Below, one piece after another: positions 17,113 to 25,260 of a stretch of DNA of 38,434 nt. Location of the stretch: the IMG/VR virus record IMGVR_UViG_3300038305_000088, positions 1-38,434 of that record. The stretch is one strand, 5' to 3'. This DNA is from a virus. Position 1 is the stretch's first letter; every line of letters starts with the position of its first letter. Below the pieces are notes generated by a model, which made no database searches, was not told the origin of the DNA, and saw only the letters and a program-made list of their open reading frames with translations. The position numbers were made by a program, and so were the translations under genes.

Positions 17113-17556
17113 CTATCTGGCCGTTTCCACATCATCAATGTCGGTGGAATACTCGACACTGAAGTTTAATCTGGCGACACCAACAGGCTGTTCGGCCTCC
17201 CCAGAGAAATCTATTTCAGTACCCGAAAGCACTGTATTCTTCGCAAGACCATTCAGAGAGTAATCCCCGGCGATGGCCTCTTCGACTTGAACGCAGATTG
17301 CGTCAAGATCGTTATCCAAATTAGCCGTTGCTAACGCATAAACGTCAACATTGACCGTCAGCGTTCTCATAAGCGTCTTCCGACCCAAAGTCATCAGGCC
17401 GGACTGCTCTGCGCCCGCATAAACAGTTATAGCAGGTAATTTAGCCTCTGTCAGTGGGTAAACGCGACTGCCGTAGACCCTAGACGAAACTAACGCCACA
17501 TTGCTGTTGAGCAACGCAGCCATTCTCTCTCTGATTTGCTGGCGGACATGAGACAT
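17113..17556 (-). CDS. Tail terminator/completion protein (gpU-like)
   Basis: A 147-residue protein, MSHVRQQIRERMAALLN, with a helix followed by alternating strands (RVYPLTEAKLPAITVYAG, LTVNVDVYA). It ends VARLNFSVEYST, like the tail terminators that cap the tube. It overlaps the head-closure gene as TAATG, which fixes its start. Position between head closure and tail tube supports the call. Confidence 0.8.
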   Translation of the reverse strand: MSHVRQQIRERMAALLNSNVALVSSRVYGSRVYPLTEAKLPAITVYAGAEQSGLMTLGRKTLMRTLTVNVDVYALATANLDNDLDAICVQVEEAIAGDYSLNGLAKNTVLSGTEIDFSGEAEQPVGVARLNFSVEYSTDIDDVETAR

Positions 17557-17870
17557 TATAATTTTTCCAATTGCACTACGGTGACACCAGTGCCATCGTG
17601 GACCCAAGCCCTAACAACGTACTCAATCGAATTGATAACCATTCTATCAGTTTCTGAGATGTACGGTATGTCAGATGCCCGACAAGTGGCTTGCGGTTGC
17701 TCCTGATGAACCTGGACGAATCCACCGTTGTCCACTGGGATAGTTTCGTTGTCGAAGATGACATTGATGTAAGTGTCACCCAGCGCGCCCTGGCGCTTAT
17801 AAAGCACCCGAGTGGCAAACTCATCTACTGAAAGTATTGCGGCAAGATCACTCGTCAGAGGCAGGGCCAT
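17556..17870 (-). CDS. Head-tail joining protein (head closure, gpFII-like)
   Basis: A 104-residue beta protein with CRASDIPYISETDRMVINSI and a final VVRAWVHDGTGVTVVQLEK strand, as in lambda FII-type head-closure subunits. The start at 17870 (ATG, GGAGG nine bases upstream) is preferred to a TTG six bases earlier. It overlaps the small 55-residue gene upstream by 23 bases and the terminator gene downstream by one. Confidence 0.75.
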   Translation of the reverse strand: MALPLTSDLAAILSVDEFATRVLYKRQGALGDTYINVIFDNETIPVDNGGFVQVHQEQPQATCRASDIPYISETDRMVINSIEYVVRAWVHDGTGVTVVQLEKL

Positions 17871-18015
17871 CTTCAACTTCCTCCGGTGGGGTATAAACTT
17901 CTGCGTATCCGCGAGAGATTAGCTTGTCTGCGACCCTATCATCAACGTCATGGCTGCTGCCGCTCTTGTGGCTCTTGCCACCCCAACTTGCCTTCTTGAT
18001 AAGAGTTATCATCAT
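17848..18015 (-). CDS. Small basic/acidic head-completion-region protein (55 aa)
   Basis: A short gene overlapping the upstream stop as ATGA and extending 23 bases into the head-closure gene. The product has a Gly/Ser/Lys-rich N-terminus (MMITLIKKASWGGKSHKSGS), a middle DDRVADKLISRGYAEVY that resembles the helical part of small connector-region proteins, and an acidic tail. GGAG lies nine bases before the ATG. Function unknown; context suggests capsid completion or decoration. Confidence 0.7.
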   Translation of the reverse strand: MMITLIKKASWGGKSHKSGSSHDVDDRVADKLISRGYAEVYTPPEEVEDGPASDE

Positions 18016-18230
18016 TTGTTTGATCTCCGAGTAACCTTTTTAGCAGGCTTGCTCTTTGGCAGAGCAACGGAGCGGTCCTCAACTTCCTTCGCAGGCTGCG
18101 GAGCATCAACATACTCAACGCGGCCCATGGCGGTCAGGGAGCGAGCATTATCATCAGATAAATTTAAAATGTCACCCGCATTGCAGCGAGAGTTGTCAAT
18201 TACACAGGATTTCAAGACTAGATATGGCAT
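18012..18230 (-). CDS. Small capsid-region protein (72 aa)
   Basis: A 72-residue protein beginning MPYLVLKSCVIDNSRCNAGD, with a basic C-terminal tail (KPAKKVTRRSNK). The ATG at 18230 has AGGAG seven bases upstream. An upstream in-frame extension runs antisense to nothing useful and overlaps the capsid gene, so it is rejected. Proteins with this opening and a Lys-rich tail occur just after the capsid gene in lambda-like phages; a connector or stabilisation role is likely. Confidence 0.75.
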   Translation of the reverse strand: MPYLVLKSCVIDNSRCNAGDILNLSDDNARSLTAMGRVEYVDAPQPAKEVEDRSVALPKSKPAKKVTRRSNK

Positions 18231-18249
18231 AGAAAAACTCCTAATAAGT

Positions 18250-18273
18250 TGGTGGGGACCGAAGCCCCCACCA
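18250..18273 (-). terminator. Stable UUCG-loop hairpin after the capsid gene
   Basis: On the coding strand a 10-bp stem (one G-U pair) closes a C(UUCG)G tetraloop, starting six bases after the capsid stop. It is not followed by a U-run, so it may be a partial terminator or, more likely, a 3'-end stabiliser of abundant capsid mRNA. Confidence 0.6.
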
Positions 18274-18279
18274 GCTATA

Positions 18280-19512
18280 TTATGCGCCGTCGTTGTTAAA
18301 CGCAAACGATACAGCGTGACGTACAGCCACATCGCATGTTTGCAATGCAACGATGCGTACAGTGCCGCTTGTGCTGCTGGTGTATGGATCAACAACAATG
18401 TCCAAGCCGCCGTACATGCCGATCAGCAAGTCAGCAAAGTTGCCGAAGTACAGATCGCCTGCTGTGACTTGGTTGGACACGATGGTGTTGTAACCATTCA
18501 TGTTGCCGTCTGGGCCAACTACGAACTGGCCTGAACCAGCGTCTTTTGCAGTTGTTTTCAGAGCGCCATACATGCCTGCTGGGGCGATGTATGCCAGGTT
18601 GCCAGACAAAGCGTTGTCTTCTGCAACCGCAGTTTCCATCGCAACAACTTCTGCGAAGGTTGGGTTTGCAGCAGCAAAGTTGGTTGGAGCGTTGATGCCC
18701 GATGTGTTTTTCACACCTGTTGGCTGACCAGACGAACCCGTGCCTGCCAACGCACCCAAGTCAATTGCGAGAGCAATTGCAGTGGACAAGTCGTTACGCA
18801 CGAGGGCTTCAATGTCCAGGCTGGACTGCATCATCATCAAACGTGTGATGTCTGTGAACGCGCCGAGTGTTTTTGGTGCCATTGTGACTTGGCCCAAAGT
18901 TGGCTCGCTCTCAGAAGCAGCGCCACCTTCAGTGGAAATCCAAGAAGCAGCCGATGCGGCAGTTTTCTTTGGGATTTTCACGTTGCCGGACAAACCAGAC
19001 AACATTGTGGCACCTGCCTGCATAACCGAAGATTGGTTGCGCAGAACGTCGATGAAAGAACCGCCACGGAAGTCATCTGCAATTACAGCAGCGTCATCTG
19101 TGGTGTTCAGGTCACGAACAGCCCATGAACGAAGAACTTCATTTGGGATCATGATGCCTTGGGCTTCGCGGCCATAGGCTTCAGAAGCTGCGGCAGATGC
19201 CTCAAGTTCAAAAGCGGCAGCTTGCTGTGCAGCACGATCAGTTGGGTTGGCGTGAGCGCGGATCGCTTTCAGCAAAGAGAACTGGCGAACTTCTTTCGGT
19301 GCAAGACCGATTTCAGTGTTGTCCAGCGGCTTGTTGCCGATTACGTTCAAAAGCTCGCCGCGGAACTCGGCCAATGTGCGGCCTTCTGCAACGGCTTTTT
19401 CAGCCATATCACGCTGCTGGTGCTTACCACCAAGAGCATAGATTTCGGCATGGTCTTTTGCGGCGGCGCGAACAGCTTCGGCCTTCACCGCTTCAATGTC
19501 AATATCGGACAT
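18280..19512 (-). CDS. Major capsid protein from internal start
   Basis: An in-frame ATG at 19512 (MSDIDIEAVKAEAVRAAAKD) with AAGGAGG exactly five bases upstream would make a 410-residue HK97-fold capsid protein alone, a normal size for this family. The first ~100 residues are the charged helical delta (scaffold-like) region; the later part has the typical QGIMIPNEVLR, GGSFIDVLR and P-loop/A-domain strands. This nested start would let capsid be made in large excess over protease. It is a strong candidate but not proven. Confidence 0.8.
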   Translation of the reverse strand: MSDIDIEAVKAEAVRAAAKDHAEIYALGGKHQQRDMAEKAVAEGRTLAEFRGELLNVIGNKPLDNTEIGLAPKEVRQFSLLKAIRAHANPTDRAAQQAAAFELEASAAASEAYGREAQGIMIPNEVLRSWAVRDLNTTDDAAVIADDFRGGSFIDVLRNQSSVMQAGATMLSGLSGNVKIPKKTAASAASWISTEGGAASESEPTLGQVTMAPKTLGAFTDITRLMMMQSSLDIEALVRNDLSTAIALAIDLGALAGTGSSGQPTGVKNTSGINAPTNFAAANPTFAEVVAMETAVAEDNALSGNLAYIAPAGMYGALKTTAKDAGSGQFVVGPDGNMNGYNTIVSNQVTAGDLYFGNFADLLIGMYGGLDIVVDPYTSSTSGTVRIVALQTCDVAVRHAVSFAFNNDGA

Positions 19513-20538
19513 AGTAGCCTCCTTTTGAGGGGTTGGGTTAGGTGTACGGTGTTGAAGGTCGTCATCTGCGCTCCGGCCAACGCCGACTGTCCTGTCAGCG
19601 GGGATAGATACAACAGAAACTTCCATTGGAAGCCAATCGACAGCCCGGTAGCTACCCTTGCCATCTTGTTCCAATTTGTTGACTTGGTAGCCAACTGAGA
19701 TGTTGCTGCGAATACCGTCAGAAACATCATCAAACACATCTTTGGCAAGTCCGTTCTTTCCAAAACGAACCGTCGCACGCAATCTGCGCGCCGAGCCATC
19801 CAATGTGACTGATTCCACAACGCCAATCTGCTGGCGAGGATCGTGATCCAAGAGCAAAGGGGCGCGACCACTATTCAGGAACGACAGGTCAATGCTGCGC
19901 TCAGAGTGATCTAAAACTTCATTTCCATATCCACGCTCAACTGGCTCCTCAGAAGAAACAGCAATTTGAACGCGGCGAGCCTCAACGTCAATGACCTTCT
20001 TCTCTGCGGATACAGCGCGAGAGATCAGCTTCTCAGGGGCTAACCGAGTCTCCTCAGCCCCATCAGTCGGCTCCTCTGCGGCACACTCAGTTTCTTCTTG
20101 GCGAACTTCATCTATTACTTCATCAGCAACAGTTTCAGTTTCCGCATCACGAACTTCAGTCATTACTTCGCCCTCAATATTTTCGGGCATTATATCAGAA
20201 TTTCCGACATTTTCCATAGAGCGTTCCTTTTCCATTCTATCAGCTAATTTGCGCGACCAACTGAAGCCAGCATCGCCGCCCCAGAGCGCCCAGGCTATGC
20301 GCCCGTTTGATGGATAGCCATCCTCGCCAGGACGGAACCCCTCGGCCTTCTTATCAACCTCATGTCGGCTGAAAAAAGAATACATCCGCTTAACCGTATC
20401 GTCAGACAAGTTCTTGCCGTTGGAAATATCACGCGCCCGCGCAATCCCAACCTCAGTACCGCCACGGCCATATTCGCTGCGCCAGTCCAAGCCCTTCTTG
20501 GCCTCAGATACCATTCCGCTGGTTGGTTTATTCGTCAT
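18280..20538 (-). CDS. Prohead protease-major capsid fusion (HK97 type)
   Basis: A continuous 752-codon frame. Residues 1-105 contain GLDWRSEYGRGGTEVG and SNGRIAWALWGGDAG, a module found in structural proteins of many phages. An acidic linker (about 106-185) leads to the U35/S78-type prohead protease (about 186-320) with His232 in LLLDHDP, Ser281 in NISVGY and Glu306 in PMEVSVVSIPAD, the presumed catalytic trio. Residues 343-752 are the HK97-fold capsid protein with a helical delta region first. The start at 20538 has GGAGG nine bases upstream and overlaps portal by 11 bases. Self-cleavage or internal initiation would be needed to free the capsid subunit. Confidence 0.9.
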   Translation of the reverse strand: MTNKPTSGMVSEAKKGLDWRSEYGRGGTEVGIARARDISNGKNLSDDTVKRMYSFFSRHEVDKKAEGFRPGEDGYPSNGRIAWALWGGDAGFSWSRKLADRMEKERSMENVGNSDIMPENIEGEVMTEVRDAETETVADEVIDEVRQEETECAAEEPTDGAEETRLAPEKLISRAVSAEKKVIDVEARRVQIAVSSEEPVERGYGNEVLDHSERSIDLSFLNSGRAPLLLDHDPRQQIGVVESVTLDGSARRLRATVRFGKNGLAKDVFDDVSDGIRSNISVGYQVNKLEQDGKGSYRAVDWLPMEVSVVSIPADRTVGVGRSADDDLQHRTPNPTPQKEATMSDIDIEAVKAEAVRAAAKDHAEIYALGGKHQQRDMAEKAVAEGRTLAEFRGELLNVIGNKPLDNTEIGLAPKEVRQFSLLKAIRAHANPTDRAAQQAAAFELEASAAASEAYGREAQGIMIPNEVLRSWAVRDLNTTDDAAVIADDFRGGSFIDVLRNQSSVMQAGATMLSGLSGNVKIPKKTAASAASWISTEGGAASESEPTLGQVTMAPKTLGAFTDITRLMMMQSSLDIEALVRNDLSTAIALAIDLGALAGTGSSGQPTGVKNTSGINAPTNFAAANPTFAEVVAMETAVAEDNALSGNLAYIAPAGMYGALKTTAKDAGSGQFVVGPDGNMNGYNTIVSNQVTAGDLYFGNFADLLIGMYGGLDIVVDPYTSSTSGTVRIVALQTCDVAVRHAVSFAFNNDGA
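19518..19524 (-). promoter_or_regulatory. Internal Shine-Dalgarno for the capsid domain
   Basis: AAGGAGG on the coding strand, five bases before the in-frame ATG at 19512, within the protease-capsid linker (PQKEAT). A perfect site is not expected by chance at the exact domain boundary. Confidence 0.8.
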
Positions 20539-22003
20539 TGACTTCAACCTCCGCCGGGACTGGCTGCTTGTCGCCAAACGGCTCGTAAGCCATCTTCAGG
20601 TTGAACGCATCAGCCATCTCTTTGTCACGCTGTATCTGGGCAAACGTCTCTTCAGCATCACGGCCATAGTTGGCAGCGATGTCAGTGTGGCTCAAGATGC
20701 CGTTCTGCAACCCTACAACTGCCGCATTGATCTCTTTCAGAGGATCAACCCACTGGAAGCCTCGCGCACGCCAAGATATGCCTGCGCTGAACTTGGCGAT
20801 CTTATTTGTGCCTGAGATCGGAATAACGCCAAAGCCCATAACATGCTCAAGCCACTCGCGGAACAGAGGATCAATGAAGTGGTCGATCATAAACCGATGC
20901 AAGGTGCGATAGAAATCACGCTCCTCAAGCGCACCCTGGCGGATCGACGAATATGACGTACCCTCCAGGTCATTGGCCAGTGACGTATAACTGATACCCA
21001 AACCGCCCGCGATACCGCGCAAGACAGCTTTCTCAAAGTCAGCAAAAGCTGAATTAGGGTGAGTAGGATCAAACGCAGTGAAATCAACGCCAGCCGGAAG
21101 CTGGTGGAACGTACCCGCCTCTGCGTCATAGATCGGCGTTACATCATCCTCATAGCCGTCAGCCGTAAAGCCATCGCCCGCAGGGGACGTAAAAAAGCCC
21201 ATCTTCGCAGCGCCGACACGGGCAGCAACCAATTCAGCCTCACGATAACCGTGCAGCATCTTCAGCGAGGCTATAGCGGAAACTGACCAAGGCACCCCTC
21301 GCGTCTGATCTGCGCGATCTGGACGGTAAATGTGCATCATCCTCTCAGCAGGAATGCGAGTGCGCTTCTTACCGTTGGCCAGTGTAGTGTAATCGTAATC
21401 GCCAGGGTGAGCCGTCAAAACGTGGTAGGCGACAGGGCGACGGGTTGATTCATCAATCTCAATGCCCATGCGGATCGGGTTGCCGCCTTTGACGCGCTCA
21501 TTGTGATCTTCGTCAATCATGTCAGGCTCAATGAGCTGCAAAGCATACCCCTGACGCAAATAGCTCGCACGAACCTTCATCAGGAACACTTCGCCATCAC
21601 GCGCAACGCCAGTGATGACGTGATTGAGCAAGTCAATCATTGACATCTGGCCGTCAACCGTAGGGCTACCATAACGGCAGAACTCAGACCAAGCATTCTC
21701 AACAATGTTGTTGCCGCCCATGTCCATCCCGCCGTCGGGATTGCGAGCCTTCATCTGTAGGCGTATCCCAGCCTCACCGACCACATTGGTGCGCAATAGC
21801 TGCAAATACCTACGCATGTATTCGTTGTTACGCTCAAGATCACGGGAGCGGTTCCGCAAGTCGCGCAGGACAGGATATATCTCACTGTCAGCACTGCGAT
21901 TGCTTGCGTTGAAGTCAGCGAAAAGCCGCCCTTTGCTGGCGGCTGCATAGTTTCTGCGGTTTTGCGGCTTCTTAGACCGACTGAAGATGTCCAAAATGCC
22001 CAT
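20528..22003 (-). CDS. Portal protein (lambda gpB-like)
   Basis: A 491-residue portal. It shows family motifs: LRNRSRDLERNNEYMRRYLQ near residue 45, GVARDGEVFLMKV about 130, a RMMHIYRPDRADQTRGVPW segment about 225, and LEGTSYSSIRQG about 340. It forms the dodecameric vertex for DNA passage. Gene order terminase, gpW-like, portal, protease is lambda-like. The start overlaps the upstream stop as TAATG. Confidence 0.9.
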   Translation of the reverse strand: MGILDIFSRSKKPQNRRNYAAASKGRLFADFNASNRSADSEIYPVLRDLRNRSRDLERNNEYMRRYLQLLRTNVVGEAGIRLQMKARNPDGGMDMGGNNIVENAWSEFCRYGSPTVDGQMSMIDLLNHVITGVARDGEVFLMKVRASYLRQGYALQLIEPDMIDEDHNERVKGGNPIRMGIEIDESTRRPVAYHVLTAHPGDYDYTTLANGKKRTRIPAERMMHIYRPDRADQTRGVPWSVSAIASLKMLHGYREAELVAARVGAAKMGFFTSPAGDGFTADGYEDDVTPIYDAEAGTFHQLPAGVDFTAFDPTHPNSAFADFEKAVLRGIAGGLGISYTSLANDLEGTSYSSIRQGALEERDFYRTLHRFMIDHFIDPLFREWLEHVMGFGVIPISGTNKIAKFSAGISWRARGFQWVDPLKEINAAVVGLQNGILSHTDIAANYGRDAEETFAQIQRDKEMADAFNLKMAYEPFGDKQPVPAEVEVNDE

Positions 22004-22590
22004 TAGCTAAATCTAACCTTTACAGTTGTGCCGCTGGCTTTGCCGCTCTCTATTCTCAGCTTCCGACGATAAGCCAAGACCTCCTGACGATACCTGTCTC
22101 GCGCGACCATAAGCTCATCAAAAGTCATCTTTGTGAGAGAGCGACCAGCAATGCTATAATTAGAAACATCGCTGTCAGCTTTGCCTTCAAGAATGGTTTC
22201 AATCTTATCCAGCATGATCTCAGAGTGCGTCCGAGGATCAGTGCCGTTTACGTCAAGGTCAACAACAGCCTTAAACTCACCGCGCTGAACAACGATGCGA
22301 TTTCCGCTAGACGTTTCCGTGATCTCTAGCTGCCAATGGTAAAAGCCAGCCGTAAAGTCAGAAGATGTTGAGCTGTCAACAGTGAATAGATAATGATCCG
22401 CACTGCCAACGCCAACAAGTTTGATCTCACTGCTTCCACCGGCAGTAACCCTGGCCACATACTCAGCAGAGTGAGTGGCGGCAGGGTAATCAGCGACTAG
22501 ATCGCTGCGCTTCCATTGCAAAAAGTCGCCAACCACTATTTCTAATGGTTCGCCTTCAGGAGCATTAGTGGAGTCGAAAAGATTTGCCAT
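22003..22590 (-). CDS. gpW-like head-completion protein with N-terminal beta domain
   Basis: A 195-residue protein in the gpW position between terminase and portal. Residues about 1-120 form a beta-rich domain (FLQWKRSDLVADYP, FYHWQLEITETSSG) resembling phage beta-sandwich modules. Residues about 125-190 resemble a gpW-type helical hairpin (DKIETILEGKADSDVSNYSI, then LTKMTFDELMVARDRYRQEV). A fusion of a gpW-like part with an extra domain is an inference from motif and place. TAATG junctions on both sides. Confidence 0.65.
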   Translation of the reverse strand: MANLFDSTNAPEGEPLEIVVGDFLQWKRSDLVADYPAATHSAEYVARVTAGGSSEIKLVGVGSADHYLFTVDSSTSSDFTAGFYHWQLEITETSSGNRIVVQRGEFKAVVDLDVNGTDPRTHSEIMLDKIETILEGKADSDVSNYSIAGRSLTKMTFDELMVARDRYRQEVLAYRRKLRIESGKASGTTVKVRFS

Positions 22591-24440
22591 TATTTGTACC
22601 CATGCACAAAGCCGCTGCGTTTAGGCATTCTCGGACCCCTAGACGGACGTGAAGTTTCGTCGGATAATAACCTATTTTGTGCCTGCTTGTAAACTGCCTC
22701 AATATTTAGGTTCAACACGGCCAATGCGGCGGTAGCGTAAACTCTACAATCCAAGGCTTCATTCCTTTGCCTGATCTTAACCCACTCACGTTTTGGGCGA
22801 CCCTTAAAATACTTCGTGACTTTCTTCTCAGCGGTCAACATGCGAAAATACTCCGCATTTCGATCCTTTGGGAAGTGGCAGTAGCCGTCACCTTCATCCG
22901 TCATCTTGAGCCGAGCATACACTAATTCCTTCGCAGTGTCAGTCCCTACAGGAAAAAGGTTGATCTTTCCGATATTATTCTTACTCGGGCGACCAATGAT
23001 GGGCTTGCCCTCGCCACCGACACCCTTAATCGCAAAAACCCTGCGACCCGCCCTCTGCCTAGCATAATTGTAAACCTGCTGAGTGTAATGACCACCAGAG
23101 TCAATGCAGGACGATCTGATGACCATCTCACCGTGAAGCGGATGCGTAAACGTCTTTTGCAGCAAGCTGTCCAAACGTATCCACAATTCAGACGTGGATG
23201 GGTCTCCGTACAGCGTATCATATGAGATTGACCAGCTTTCCTCGCCTCTCCCCCAGCCAACTACCTCGATCTCCAAGCGATCATCCTGAACGTCGATGCC
23301 AGCGGTCATTAGCAAGACCTCTGAAGGCAACTCATCGCCCCAGTCCTCACGACGATCCATCAAATCAAACTCGTCAATCCTGTCACCTTGCTCTTCCCAA
23401 GTCTCGCCCAGGAACGTATTAACCCAAGTTTTCAGCCTCATTGGGTCTTTCTTTGACGCCAGAAAGTCTCGAACCGTGTCCTCCATAGGCGTCCACGGTG
23501 AATACAGACCAGAAAGGTGGAATCCAGCCGTCTTGCCATCGCCTTCAGCAGTTGCACGCCATTCACCATACCTGATAGCCGCAAAACGCTTAACATCGCT
23601 CCAACAGCTCCCGCAATGCTCGCAAATGTACTCCGCAGAGGCAGGCTTGCCCTCCGACCACTTCACATTCGACCACTTGAGGACTTGATGCTCTCCGCAG
23701 TCTTGGCACGGCACGAAATATCGCCTCTTGTCACTTTCCTCGTATGCGTCCTCGATCCGACTCGCGCCCTTGTCGGTTGGCGTGCTGACCATGATAATCT
23801 TGCGGTTCCAGAACGTAGTTGAACGCTTCTTGGCCAATGACACAGGATCGCCCTCCGTCCCAGCGGACAGCGGATAGCGATCAACCTCATCGCACAAAAT
23901 GATCCGACATGGGCGAGATGCCAGTGAGGAGGGCGAGTTTGCGCCACAGGCAGTAACGTGTCCGCCAGGGAATACTTTATGCAGCGTTGTGTTGCCGCTG
24001 TCTCTCGACCTCGGATTCTTGATCTTCTCCGACAGAACGGGCGTATCCCTGATCGCTGGAGAAAGCCTGTCCTTTGACCAAGTTTGCGCCATCTCCAGCG
24101 TAGGCTGCACAACCAGCATTGGAGCCGGGTCTTGATGTATATGATAACCAACGACATTATTGATAAGCTCAGTCTTGCCGATCTGAGCGCCAGTCATCAA
24201 AACAACCGTTTCCACATCAGTATCGGAAACTGCGTCCATCATCCCGCGCTGGTATTCCGCCCTCGATGTTGTCCAGCGGCCAGCCTCCGCAGAGCTTTCA
24301 CTTGAAAGCTGGCGGTAATTATCCGCCCACTGACTGACGTTCAGCTTTGGAGGCGGCTTTAACGCCTTTGAAATCGCAGAAGACAGGCGTGAATCAAGTT
24401 TCTTCGCTTGCTGCTTCTTTGTCGTATCCGACCAATTCAT
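22590..24440 (-). CDS. Terminase large subunit (gpA family)
   Basis: A 616-residue packaging motor. Walker A is TGAQIGKTE at about residues 83-91 and Walker B IILCDEVDRYP at about 180-190. A zinc-ribbon-like pair (CQDCG and CEHCG) lies in the middle, and acidic nuclease-domain residues follow (GIDVQDDRLEIEV, SCIDSGGHY). This is the lambda gpA type that cuts cos sites. The start overlaps the end of the small terminase by 47 bases. Confidence 0.9.
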   Translation of the reverse strand: MNWSDTTKKQQAKKLDSRLSSAISKALKPPPKLNVSQWADNYRQLSSESSAEAGRWTTSRAEYQRGMMDAVSDTDVETVVLMTGAQIGKTELINNVVGYHIHQDPAPMLVVQPTLEMAQTWSKDRLSPAIRDTPVLSEKIKNPRSRDSGNTTLHKVFPGGHVTACGANSPSSLASRPCRIILCDEVDRYPLSAGTEGDPVSLAKKRSTTFWNRKIIMVSTPTDKGASRIEDAYEESDKRRYFVPCQDCGEHQVLKWSNVKWSEGKPASAEYICEHCGSCWSDVKRFAAIRYGEWRATAEGDGKTAGFHLSGLYSPWTPMEDTVRDFLASKKDPMRLKTWVNTFLGETWEEQGDRIDEFDLMDRREDWGDELPSEVLLMTAGIDVQDDRLEIEVVGWGRGEESWSISYDTLYGDPSTSELWIRLDSLLQKTFTHPLHGEMVIRSSCIDSGGHYTQQVYNYARQRAGRRVFAIKGVGGEGKPIIGRPSKNNIGKINLFPVGTDTAKELVYARLKMTDEGDGYCHFPKDRNAEYFRMLTAEKKVTKYFKGRPKREWVKIRQRNEALDCRVYATAALAVLNLNIEAVYKQAQNRLLSDETSRPSRGPRMPKRSGFVHGYK

Positions 24441-24867
24441 TCAGTGCCTCTACTATTTCAGCCTCAATCAAGCTCTGGACCTCTTTGACCGTCGCAGCAA
24501 TATGAGCTTCAGGTGCAACCTTCGTCGGGACAGCCAACAACTTGGTTCGGACCTTCGTTAGCTGCAACTCAAACTGTTTAGCTACATTTTCAATATACAC
24601 AAGATCGCCGCGCTCTACAGCATTTTCCATTTCCTTGGAATCAGCTTGCTCTTTCGCCAGCCGCGCTCGCTCTTCTTGCAGGTCAAGATCACCAACCTTC
24701 GCTCGGCCAGCGGCGACTTCTCTGACATGCAGGATATATTGCTTGCGAACCGCGTCGAGGTCGTACTTGCCGCGATCCTTTTTCTCAATTATACCTTTAT
24801 TTATAAGCTCTTGAACACTCTTCGTGGTCATTTGAAGATGTGATGCCAAATCTGACATGGTTGCCAT
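24394..24867 (-). CDS. Terminase small subunit (Nu1-like)
   Basis: A 157-residue protein. N-terminal winged helix-turn-helix (MATMSDLASHLQMTTKSVQ and LINKGIIEKKDRGKYDL, residues 1-40), then a long charged helix (EERARLAKEQADSKEMENAV) and a C-terminal gpA-contacting region. This is the Nu1/DUF1441 pattern for cos recognition. The start at 24867 is chosen by AGGGG upstream; an ATG at 24888 is possible. It is the first gene of the late leftward operon, directly after a putative promoter. Confidence 0.85.
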   Translation of the reverse strand: MATMSDLASHLQMTTKSVQELINKGIIEKKDRGKYDLDAVRKQYILHVREVAAGRAKVGDLDLQEERARLAKEQADSKEMENAVERGDLVYIENVAKQFELQLTKVRTKLLAVPTKVAPEAHIAATVKEVQSLIEAEIVEALNELVGYDKEAASEET

Positions 24868-24897
24868 TTTACTTTGTCCCCTTCCCATACACCCCCA

Positions 24898-24925
24898 TAT
24901 ATACAGTTCTATCGCTAAAAAACAA
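24898..24925 (-). promoter_or_regulatory. Putative promoter for the packaging/structural operon
   Basis: On the leftward strand TTGTTT and TATATA are separated by 16 bases, ending about 30 bases before the small terminase ATG. It is the only good match I see in the otherwise non-coding stretch to the right. Weak -35 and possible reliance on a phage activator limit confidence. Confidence 0.35.
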
Positions 24926-25216
24926 ACGTGCCTCGCGCGTACCCGCAGGGCATCTTGGCTGGAGGACCCGCTTAAGCGCGATTATGCGACGATTTGAGTG
25001 GAGGATAGGTGGCCGCATAGGTTCCAGGCCATATTTGAGCAAACCGCGCTTAAAACGGCTTAAAAACGGCCCCTTTTTAGAGCCGCTCGATGGCGGTTAA
25101 TTTGGCGGCATATGGGGTACTTTGTTTGATTTCGCGCTTGAAAAGGGCGCTAAAGCGCCAGCAGAAGGTCAGCAGCAAAAGGTCCGCGCTGGCGGATATT
25201 GAGTTTGCAATAGGCA
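24926..25216. other. Non-coding stretch with iterated GC-rich motifs, candidate cos/pac region
   Basis: About 290 bases without a convincing gene (one 86-codon rightward frame is rejected). It contains CGCGCTTRA three times (25045-25053, 25133-25141, and inverted 24972-24980), a CGGCTTAAAAACGG partial copy at 25056-25069, and the palindrome GGCGCTAAAGCGCC at 25146-25159. Iterated sites just upstream of a Nu1-like small terminase are what lambda-type cosB looks like. The role is inferred from position; the nick sites cannot be identified. Confidence 0.45.
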
Positions 25217-25243
25217 ACAAAAAACCCCGCTCAAGGCGGGGTT
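25217..25243 (-). terminator. Rho-independent terminator of the accessory module
   Basis: An 8-bp perfect stem (AACCCCGC / GCGGGGTT, 25223-25243) with a 5-base loop. On the leftward strand it is followed by TTTTTT, just after the stop of the gene at 25261. On the other strand the T-run is shorter but it could work both ways. Confidence 0.85.
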
Positions 25244-25260
25244 TTCTTTATCGTTTAGGA

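Noticed and set aside
23663-24157. 164-codon leftward frame in another register of the large terminase gene
   Set aside because: Rich in Arg, Ser and Trp, no ribosome site, and the overlapping terminase motifs are canonical.
24840-25100. 86-codon rightward frame upstream of the small terminase
   Set aside because: Very rich in Arg, Pro and Leu, partly antisense to the terminase start, no ribosome site and covers the iterated motif region; treated as chance.
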